Assembly (NCBI RefSeq): GCF_012275575.1
Contig: NZ_NPIH01000054.1
Span: forward strand, 1 to 58,925
Direction of reading: 5' to 3'
Origin: Paraburkholderia sp. SG-MS1
GTDB taxonomy: Bacteria > Pseudomonadota > Gammaproteobacteria > Burkholderiales > Burkholderiaceae
Length of the DNA: 58,925 bases
The first letter of the stretch is position 1; every line of letters begins with the position of its first letter. The notes beneath the pieces are model-generated. The model saw nothing but the letters and a program-made list of their open reading frames with translations, searched no databases and was not told the DNA's origin. Position numbers and translations under genes: made by a program. Shown piece after piece: positions 53,129 to 58,925 of the stretch.

Positions 53129-53568
53129 CGATTCAACTTCCGGATGCGTTCGGACGGCGTGATGATGTCGGTCAAACGGATGCCGAACTTGTCGTTCACG
53201 ACCACCACTTCACCCTGGGCGATCAGGCAGCCGTTGACCAGCACGTCCATCGGTTCGCCAGCGAGGCCGTCCAGTTCCACCACCGAGCCCTGCGCGAGTT
53301 GCAACAGGTTGCGGATCGCAATCTTGGTGCGGCCGAGTTCGACGGTCATCTGGACCGGAATGTCCAGGATCATGTCGATGTCGTTGCGCGTCGAGGTCGG
53401 CTCGACTTTCGACAGCGGCTGGAACACGCCGGCCGTCGTCGCGCTGACATCGGCGTTGTCGTTCTGCTCGGCCAGCGCGCTGGCCCAGTCGGCCATCGCG
53501 TCATCGTCCTCGGGCGCGGCCGCGCCCGCGGCCAGTTCGGCCTCGGGCTTTGCGTTCAGGTCACTCAT
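53125..53568 (-). CDS. fliN: Flagellar switch protein FliN
   Basis: A C-ring component, 147 residues. The acidic Ala-rich N-terminus is followed by the SpoA domain: DIPVQMTVELGRTKIAIRNLL, QGSVVELDGLAGEPMDVLVNG and VNDKFGIRLTDII. The ATG overlaps the fliM stop and has GGAAGGTGG upstream; a GTG two codons earlier is possible. Needed for torque, switching and export targeting of FliH. Confidence 0.96.
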   Translation of the reverse strand: MSDLNAKPEAELAAGAAAPEDDDAMADWASALAEQNDNADVSATTAGVFQPLSKVEPTSTRNDIDMILDIPVQMTVELGRTKIAIRNLLQLAQGSVVELDGLAGEPMDVLVNGCLIAQGEVVVVNDKFGIRLTDIITPSERIRKLNR

Positions 53569-54559
53569 ATCCACCTTCCTTCATCGTGTCGGCTGCGCTG
53601 ATCATTTTTTGGACCCGCAACGCGTACTGACCATTGAAAATTCCGTAGCCGCATTCCATCACCGGCACGCCGTCGACTTTCGCCGTGATGCGCTCGGGAA
53701 TGTTGATCGGCAGAACATCGCCTTTGCGCATGTTCAGGATCTGCTCGAACGTGACCGGCACCTGCGCGAGGTCGGCGGTCAGCTCCACTTCCGCCGCCTG
53801 CACCTGCTGCGACAGCACGCGCACCCAGCGGCGGTCGATGTCCATCGCTTCGCCCTGAATCGGCGAAGAGAGGATGTCGCGGATCGGCTCGATCATCGAG
53901 TACGGCATGCAGATGTGCAGCGTGCCGCCCGTCGTGCCGAACTCGATCGAGAACTGCGTGACGATCACGATTTCATTCGGCGTCGCGACGTTTGCGAACT
54001 GCGTGTGCATTTCCGAGCGCACGTATTCGAACTGCAACGGCCGCACGCTTTTCCACGACGCCGCGTAGTGCTCGAACGTCAGATTGAGCAGCTTCATGAT
54101 GATGCGCTGCTCGGTCTGCGTGAAGTCGCGCCCTTCGACGCGGGTATGGAAGCGTCCATCGCCGCCGAACAGGTTGTCGACCACGAAGAACACGAGGTTC
54201 GGGTCGAACACGAACAGCGACGTGCCGCGCAACGGCTTCACGTGGACCAGGTTCAGGTTGGTCGGGATCGGCAGGTTGCGGGTGAATTCGCTGTACTTCT
54301 GCACCTTCACCGGACCGACGGAGATTTCCGCCGAACGACGCATGAAGTTGAAAATGCCGACGCGCAACAGACGCGCGAAACGGTCGTTGATGATTTCGAG
54401 GCCGGGCATCCGGCCGCGAACGATGCGCTCCTGCGTCGCGATGTTGTACGGGCGTACGCCCGAGCGGTCGCTTTGCTCGGCTTCCGAGTCGGACTCGCCG
54501 GTGACGCCCTTGAGGAGGGCATCGACCTCCTCCTGGGACATGAACTCTTCGTGGCCCAT
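53561..54559 (-). CDS. fliM: Flagellar switch protein FliM
   Basis: The CheY-P target in the C-ring, 332 residues. The N-terminal CheY-binding peptide is EEFMSQEEVDALLKGVTG; the middle CheC-like domain has RSAEISVGPVKVQKYSEF and GTSLFVFDPNLVFFVVDNLFGG; the C-terminal SpoA domain has ILNMRKGDVLPINIPE. All as in standard FliM. AGGAAT lies 7 nt before the ATG. Confidence 0.97.
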   Translation of the reverse strand: MGHEEFMSQEEVDALLKGVTGESDSEAEQSDRSGVRPYNIATQERIVRGRMPGLEIINDRFARLLRVGIFNFMRRSAEISVGPVKVQKYSEFTRNLPIPTNLNLVHVKPLRGTSLFVFDPNLVFFVVDNLFGGDGRFHTRVEGRDFTQTEQRIIMKLLNLTFEHYAASWKSVRPLQFEYVRSEMHTQFANVATPNEIVIVTQFSIEFGTTGGTLHICMPYSMIEPIRDILSSPIQGEAMDIDRRWVRVLSQQVQAAEVELTADLAQVPVTFEQILNMRKGDVLPINIPERITAKVDGVPVMECGYGIFNGQYALRVQKMISAADTMKEGGYE

Positions 54560-54622
54560 TGCTTATTCCTCGTGCGTCCCGTGGCGGTTGATGGTGGCAG
54601 CGCTAGATAACGTCACTGAGCG

Positions 54623-55123
54623 TCACTGCACGACGAATTCGGTGAACAGCACGTCCTGCACGTGTATCGGCGCGGTGCCCTTTTCGGTTGGCTGCGCGAT
54701 CAGCGTCTTGAGCTCTTCGGCGAGCGCGCGCTTGCCTTCCAGCGGCGCGAGATCGTCGGGGTGCTTGTTCGAGAGCGCGAGCAGGATGTGGCTGCGCACT
54801 TCCGGCATGTGCTCGGTGAGCTGCTGCTGGGAGGCGGCGTCGCCGAGCCGGAGCGTGAGGCCGATGCGCAGGAAGTGCTGCTGGCCGTCGTCCGATTGCA
54901 GGTTGACCGTCATCGATTCGAGCGGGAAGAACAGCGGCGCCGCGGGCGGTGCCGGTGCGGCTTCCGCGGAAGTCGCGGCCGGCGCGCGTTTGGACATGAA
55001 GAACCACACACCCGCGCCGGCTGCGCCTGCGGCGACGATCGCAATGAGGGCGATCAGGATGATGCGCTTCAAGGGTCCCGGGGAGGCGGGCGCGGCTTGC
55101 TGGTTTGCGGTCGTGGATGCCAT
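54623..55123 (-). CDS. fliL: Flagellar basal-body-associated protein FliL
   Basis: A stator-associated membrane protein, 166 residues. Short Ala/Pro-rich cytoplasmic start, one transmembrane helix (IILIALIAIVAAGAAGAGVWFF), then the periplasmic stomatin-like domain (PLESMTVNLQS, HFLRIGLTLRLGD, MPEVRSHILLALSNK) and the C-terminal FTEFVVQ end. The ATG was chosen from the family N-terminus; an upstream open frame runs into the intergenic repeat and is not coding. First gene of fliLMNOPQR. Confidence 0.95.
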   Translation of the reverse strand: MASTTANQQAAPASPGPLKRIILIALIAIVAAGAAGAGVWFFMSKRAPAATSAEAAPAPPAAPLFFPLESMTVNLQSDDGQQHFLRIGLTLRLGDAASQQQLTEHMPEVRSHILLALSNKHPDDLAPLEGKRALAEELKTLIAQPTEKGTAPIHVQDVLFTEFVVQ

Positions 55124-55158
55124 GTGGTTTGCTTTGCGTGCCTTTAGTGCTGGTGAGG

Positions 55159-55207
55159 ATGATTGTTGTTGATTTGGGCTTGGATCGATGGGTCGAAAAG
55201 AAGGGGG
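55159..55207 (-). promoter_or_regulatory. Weak candidate class II promoter of fliL
   Basis: On the minus strand CCCCCTT, CCATCGATC and, 18 nt on, AATCAT (55159-55164) resemble the flhF element, sharing the nine bases CCATCGATC. The -10 lies 36 nt before fliL. The CTTATC part is not conserved, so this is tentative. Confidence 0.35.
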
Positions 55208-55214
55208 ATTGCGG

Positions 55215-55600
55215 GCTATCTCTGGTTTTTGGGATGTTTTTAGCCCGGGGTGTTGGGCCGTTTGCGCTCGGCGCTGGCCTTTCCTCGATTTCGCGGCGAC
55301 TATTGGCGTCGCCCCTGTGCGGGGCGGCACCTACTTTCGTTGTCGCCAAGCGGATTTCCTTCGGGGCGCAGCCGCAAAGAAAGCAGGCAAAGAAAGCGGC
55401 TTTAAACCGCTCATTTCTTGCGCGGGTGTCCCTGCTTGGGGGAGGCAGTGGCGCGTCTGGAATCCGGGTTGCCGCACACTGCGCGTCAGTGAGAAGGCAG
55501 TCATTCTGCCGGCGGCGTTGCGCGCGCCGTCGCGGTAGTTCATCGAACCGTCGGCGTGCTCAGAGGCGCTCGAATCGAGAAGTCTTAGGGGTGCTTTCAG
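55215..55600. repeat. Dispersed Burkholderiaceae-type intergenic repeat
   Basis: The text GCGTCGCCCCTGTGCGGGGC, then GGCACCTACTTTC, GCAAAGAAAGCAGG, and further on TGGAATCCG and GGCAGTCATTCTGCCGG, is as I remember a repeated non-coding element found many times in Burkholderia and Paraburkholderia genomes. It has internal inverted repeats (GTCGCCCC/GGGGCGGC; CCTACTTTC/GAAAGCAGG with one mismatch). No gene is seen in the 554-nt gap. Boundaries are approximate and copy number cannot be tested here. Confidence 0.55.
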
Positions 55601-55677
55601 TTCCAGCAAAGCGTGGACCTCCGCGCGAACCGCCGCAGGTCACATGCGATGGCCGCTATGCGGCCAAGCGTCAAGCG

Positions 55678-57153
55678 TCAGGCGAAAGTATCGACCAGCC
55701 CAACCTTGCGCTTCACAGGGACATTGGCCAGCGTGTCTATCGCGTCCGATGTGCCGCCGCCAAACGATCCGCCGCCGCCGGATTTGCCGCCCGTGCGGCC
55801 CGAATCGGCGCTCTGTTGCTGGCCGCTGTTCTGGCGCGCGAAGCCGTCGCTGACGCTCGCGCTGCCCAGCCCGATTCCGTTCGATTCCATCGCCTCGCGC
55901 AGCTTCGGTAACGCCGCCTCGACCGCCTCACGTACCGATTGATGCTGTGAAACAAACAGCGCATGCGCGTGATTGTCGGCGACCTGCAAGACGACTTGCA
56001 GCGGGCCGAGATCTTTCGGATTCAAGGTCAGTTCGGCACTCTGCGAATGCGCGTTCGACAGGAACACCACCTTCTGGCTCAGCGCCTCCTCCCAGTCGGT
56101 CGTGCCGACCTGCGGCGCCAGTGCGTTCGCCGCTTCCGCCGCGCTCGCGGTGCCGGTGCTTTGGGCGGCGGTCGTGGTCGCGGCGCTCGCCGCGGCTTGC
56201 GTAGCCGCCAGTGCCGCAGTCGCCGCGTCGGCCGCGCTCCTGAAGGACGACAGGTTGTCGGTCTGAGCGCCAGCAGCCGTGGCTGTCAGCGTGTCGACCG
56301 CTGACTTGGCCGCCGCAGCCGGGTCGGCCAGTGTCGTCGGCGCAGCTGCCGTCGCGGCGCCCTTCGATGCGTTCGATCCCTTGCCCTCGCCGAACAGCCC
56401 GCTTGCGAGCGACTTGCCGTCCGCCGAGCCGTTCAGCCCGCCGTTCGCGCTCGTCAGTCCGTTGGCCGCCGTCGCGGCGCTCGCTGCCGCGCCGCTCGCC
56501 AGCGCCTGAGCCGGCACCGTACCTTGGCCGCTCGCCAGTGCGGCGAGCGCCGCCTGCAATGCGTCCTGCAACGACTTCGGATCAGTGGCGGTGGTTTTCT
56601 TGCCCGCCGCCAGGCCGGGTGTCGTGATGGTGGCCGTGCCGGTCAGCGAGGCTGCCGCGTCGGCCAAGGCCGTGGCGGGATCGGTGGTCGTCGTGGCGCT
56701 GTTTGCGTCGGCCTGCGCTTGTGCTTGTGCTTGTGCTTGTGCGGCGGCCGCCGCTGCTGCCGCGCCCGCATCGGCCGGTGTCGTGTTGTTGCTGGACTTT
56801 GCCGGCGTCGCCGGGGTTTTGTCGTTCGACGCCTGCTGCGCGTGATCCGGGGGTGTCGTGGATGACGCCGCGTTCGTCGAGCTGTCGCTGCTCTGCGCGT
56901 CGTTCGCCTGTTGCGTGGCGGAATCGGCCGGCGGCGCGTCGTGCACGCTCGACGAAGAAGCCGATGACGAAGAAGCCTGCTGCTGGCTCGCGCTCTGCGC
57001 GGCCGCGTTGCTCTGCTGGTCGATGCTTTGCTGCAAGGTTTGCGAGAACGGGTTAGCGCTCGCCGCGGCGGCCATCGCCGTGCTGGTCGACGAGTTGCCG
57101 GCGGAACCGAGCAGCGAACCGATTTGTGAGCCGATCTGTGAAAGAAGCGACAT
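55678..57153 (-). CDS. fliK: Hook-length control protein FliK
   Basis: FliK measures hook length and triggers the FlhB switch. The 491-residue protein has a long Ala/Ser/Thr/Gln-rich N-terminal ruler region and a conserved C-terminal domain (about 370-460): DWEEALSQKVVFLSNAHSQS, AELTLNPKDLGPLQVVLQV and REAVEAALPKLREAMESNGI. The ruler has an AQAQAQAQ tract coded by a perfect hexanucleotide repeat. The ATG has AGGAT upstream; a GTG/ATG five codons earlier is possible. Follows fliJ by 60 nt. Confidence 0.95.
   Translation of the reverse strand: MSLLSQIGSQIGSLLGSAGNSSTSTAMAAAASANPFSQTLQQSIDQQSNAAAQSASQQQASSSSASSSSVHDAPPADSATQQANDAQSSDSSTNAASSTTPPDHAQQASNDKTPATPAKSSNNTTPADAGAAAAAAAAQAQAQAQAQADANSATTTTDPATALADAAASLTGTATITTPGLAAGKKTTATDPKSLQDALQAALAALASGQGTVPAQALASGAAASAATAANGLTSANGGLNGSADGKSLASGLFGEGKGSNASKGAATAAAPTTLADPAAAAKSAVDTLTATAAGAQTDNLSSFRSAADAATAALAATQAAASAATTTAAQSTGTASAAEAANALAPQVGTTDWEEALSQKVVFLSNAHSQSAELTLNPKDLGPLQVVLQVADNHAHALFVSQHQSVREAVEAALPKLREAMESNGIGLGSASVSDGFARQNSGQQQSADSGRTGGKSGGGGSFGGGTSDAIDTLANVPVKRKVGLVDTFA
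56714..56743. repeat. Hexanucleotide tandem repeat inside fliK
   Basis: Five 6-bp units of TGTGCT type, three of them identical and the outer two differing by one base. On the minus strand they encode alternating Ala-Gln. Since 6 bp is two codons, slippage would change ruler length without frameshift. Confidence 0.8.
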
Positions 57154-57213
57154 AAGGAATCCTGTCAATCTGTCGTACGGGTGGTCGGTGAGACGAGGCG
57201 ATGCTCGCCTGGG

Positions 57214-57663
57214 TCAGATGCCTTCGGCGCGCATGCGCAGAATCCGCGCGGCGAATTCGTCGGCATCGCGCTGATCCCGCCGCGCGACGGTTTTTGCTTC
57301 GGCTGCTTCGCCGCGCGCCTGCAGCACTTCGTACGAGCCGAGCTTCTGCTTCTGGCGCTGCCAATCAGGCTTCGCCGCTTCGACACGGGCGGTGGCCGTC
57401 GCGAGCAAACCGCGCTGCTGGTCGATAGCGGCGTCGAGCGTGTCGATGAACGCCTGGAAGTTGCGCATGTTGCCGGCGGGCATGCCGCTCTGGGCGGTCG
57501 TCGTGAAGCGCGAGTGGTATTCATCGCGGTACTGTACGAGCGCATTGAGCTGCGCCTCGACGTCGTTGCGCTCGCGCTGCGCGCGGCCCAGACGTTGGGC
57601 GGCGGCGTCCACATCGTCCTGCGCGAGGCCGATGAGCGTCTTGATCGGAAAGTGTTTCGCCAT
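57214..57663 (-). CDS. fliJ: Flagellar export chaperone FliJ
   Basis: The coiled-coil stalk of the export ATPase, 149 residues. It is helical throughout, with long heptad-type stretches (LIGLAQDDVDAAAQRLGRAQRERNDVE is the first helix region, and KPDWQRQKQKLGSYEVLQAR the second). Size and position between fliI and fliK are as usual. A strong AAGGAGG site lies within the last codons of fliI. Confidence 0.93.
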   Translation of the reverse strand: MAKHFPIKTLIGLAQDDVDAAAQRLGRAQRERNDVEAQLNALVQYRDEYHSRFTTTAQSGMPAGNMRNFQAFIDTLDAAIDQQRGLLATATARVEAAKPDWQRQKQKLGSYEVLQARGEAAEAKTVARRDQRDADEFAARILRMRAEGI

Positions 57664-57665
57664 CG

Positions 57666-58925
57666 TCAGCCTCCTTGGGCAAACAGTGCGTCCAGCATTT
57701 CGACGCTGGGTTCAAAGTTTGCGCATTCGCGAAAACCTTGCTGCAAAAATGCTTCCATCCGCGGATACAGCGCGATTGCGCGATCGAGTACCGCGTCGCG
57801 CCCGCTCGAATACGCGCCGACGTTGATCAGATCGCGGTTGCGCTGATACCGGGACAGCATTTGCTTGAACATACGCGTCTTGTTCAGATGGTTATCGTCG
57901 ATCAGCGCGGTCATTGCCCGGCTAATCGACGCTTCGATGTCGATTGCCGGATAGTGGCCGGCCTCGGCGAGCGAGCGCGACAGCACGATGTGGCCGTCGA
58001 GAATCGCCCGCGCGGAGTCGGCGATCGGGTCCTGCTGGTCGTCGCCTTCGGTCAGCACGGTGTAGAACGCGGTGATCGAACCGCCGCCCGCCGGGCCGTT
58101 GCCGGTCCGCTCGACGAGCGCCGGCAGCTTGGCGAACACCGAAGGCGGATAGCCCTTGGTGGCGGGCGGCTCGCCCACGGCCAGCGCGATTTCGCGCTGC
58201 GCCATCGCGTAGCGGGTCAGCGAATCCATCAGCAGCAGCACATGCTTGCCCTGGTCGCGGAAATATTCGGCGAGTGAAGTGGAATACGACGCGGCCTGCA
58301 TCCGCAAGAGCGGCGACACGTCGGCAGGCGCCGCGATCACCACCGAGCGCGCGAGACCTTCCTCGCCGAGAATCTGCTCGATGAATTCCTTCACTTCGCG
58401 GCCGCGCTCGCCTATCAGGCCGATTACGATCACCTCGGCGCTGGTGTAGCGCGCCATGGTGCCGAGCAGCACCGATTTACCGACGCCCGAACCGGCAAAG
58501 AGCCCCATGCGCTGGCCACGGCCGACGGTCAGCAACGCGTTGATCGCGCGCACGCCGACGTCGAGCACCTTGTGAATCGGCTCGCGGTTCAGTGGATTGA
58601 TGACCGGCGCCGACAGCGGCGCGTCGGCGTGCGCACCGAGCGGGCCGAGCCCGTCGAGCGGACGGCCGGACGCGTCGAGCACGCGGCCGAGCAATTCCCA
58701 GCCGACCGGCAGACGCTTCGCGCCCGCCATCGGGTCGGCGATCGGCGCGCTTTCGAGCGGATAGACGCGTGCGCCGGGCAGCAGGCCGATCACTTCGGTG
58801 GTCGGCATCAGAAACAGTTTGTCGCCGGAGAAGCCGACGACTTCGGCTTCGGCCATCGGCAGCGAACTGCCGGGCGGCAGTTCGATCATCACCTCGGCGC
58901 CGACCGACAGGCGCAGGCCCACCGC
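57666..58925 (-). CDS. fliI: Flagellar export ATPase FliI, partial
   Basis: The hexameric ATPase of flagellar export, truncated by the window edge at its N-terminus; about 420 residues are visible of an expected 460-ish or more. Walker A is [20 protein letters not shown], Walker B is [19 protein letters not shown], and the catalytic Glu lies in [15 protein letters not shown]. The C-terminal domain ends [16 protein letters not shown]. fliJ and fliK follow on the same strand, forming a fliIJK unit. No defect visible. Confidence 0.96.
   Translation of the reverse strand, partial: AVGLRLSVGAEVMIELPPGSSLPMAEAEVVGFSGDKLFLMPTTEVIGLLPGARVYPLESAPIADPMAGAKRLPVGWELLGRVLDASGRPLDGLGPLGAHADAPLSAPVINPLNREPIHKVLDVGVRAINALLTVGRGQRMGLFAGSGVGKSVLLGTMARYTSAEVIVIGLIGERGREVKEFIEQILGEEGLARSVVIAAPADVSPLLRMQAASYSTSLAEYFRDQGKHVLLLMDSLTRYAMAQREIALAVGEPPATKGYPPSVFAKLPALVERTGNGPAGGGSITAFYTVLTEGDDQQDPIADSARAILDGHIVLSRSLAEAGHYPAIDIEASISRAMTALIDDNHLNKTRMFKQMLSRYQRNRDLINVGAYSSGRDAVLDRAIALYPRMEAFLQQGFRECANFEPSVEMLDALFAQGG

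Noticed and set aside
55331..55609. 92-codon minus-strand frame in the fliK-fliL gap
   Set aside because: It falls within the dispersed repeat; small ORFs of this kind are often mis-annotated in such repeats.

Overview
The window is a high-GC stretch of a beta-proteobacterial chromosome, most likely Burkholderia sensu lato (probably Paraburkholderia). This rests on the order flhDC-motAB-cheY-cheA-cheW-mcp-cheR-cheD-cheB-cheY-cheZ followed by flhBAFG-fliA, the paired DUF2844/DUF3443 genes, the H-NS-like protein with a GNTWSGRGKPPKW core, and an intergenic repeat that I recall from Burkholderiaceae. It holds most of a flagellar and chemotaxis regulon. No phage, insertion sequence, CRISPR array, tRNA or rRNA is visible.

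Layout. 0-2 kb: fliD and fliT; the hairpin at the left edge probably ends an upstream flagellin gene. 2-11.4 kb: housekeeping and accessory genes (aldo/keto reductase, rpsU, tag, a BadF/BcrA-type sugar kinase, a HAD hydrolase, a small exported protein, a histidine phosphatase, aqpZ, an H-NS-like protein, a glycosyltransferase) plus one degenerate ORF near 4 kb. 12.1-24.9 kb: the master regulator flhDC, then the motor and chemotaxis operon. 25.2-27.1 kb: an exported DUF2844/DUF3443 pair. 27.2-34.5 kb: flhB-flhA-flhF-flhG-fliA. 34.5-34.9 kb: remains of a hicAB toxin-antitoxin locus. 35.1-37.7 kb (minus): flgN, flgM, flgA. 37.9-45.9 kb: flgBCDEFGHIJ. 46.2 kb: a YcgR-type flagellar brake. 47.3-50.5 kb: flgK, flgL. 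50.6-58.9 kb (minus): fliIJK and fliLMNOPQR, converging on flgL; fliI runs off the right edge.

The regulatory hierarchy can be read from the DNA. Three promoter regions (flhB, flhF, flgB) share an extended pattern that fits FlhDC-activated class II promoters, and a weaker fourth copy precedes fliL. Four sites with the sigma-28 pattern (TAAAGTTT-like, 11-12 nt, GCCGNTAA-like) lie upstream of motA, flgM, ycgR and flgK, so FliA made from the flhBAFG-fliA region should drive these late genes while FlgM restrains it. The 726-nt region upstream of flhD carries three long inverted repeats that look like operators for unidentified regulators.

The less ordinary items are: FlhG has lost both P-loop lysines; FlgE, FlgK and FlgL share a roughly 60-residue inserted module; FlgA is very long with an internal signal sequence; DUF3443 carries two pepsin-like D[TS]GS motifs; the chemoreceptor ends in a DWETF tether; hicAB is decayed; and a dispersed intergenic repeat separates fliIJK from fliLMNOPQR. 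I found no clearly novel multi-gene system.
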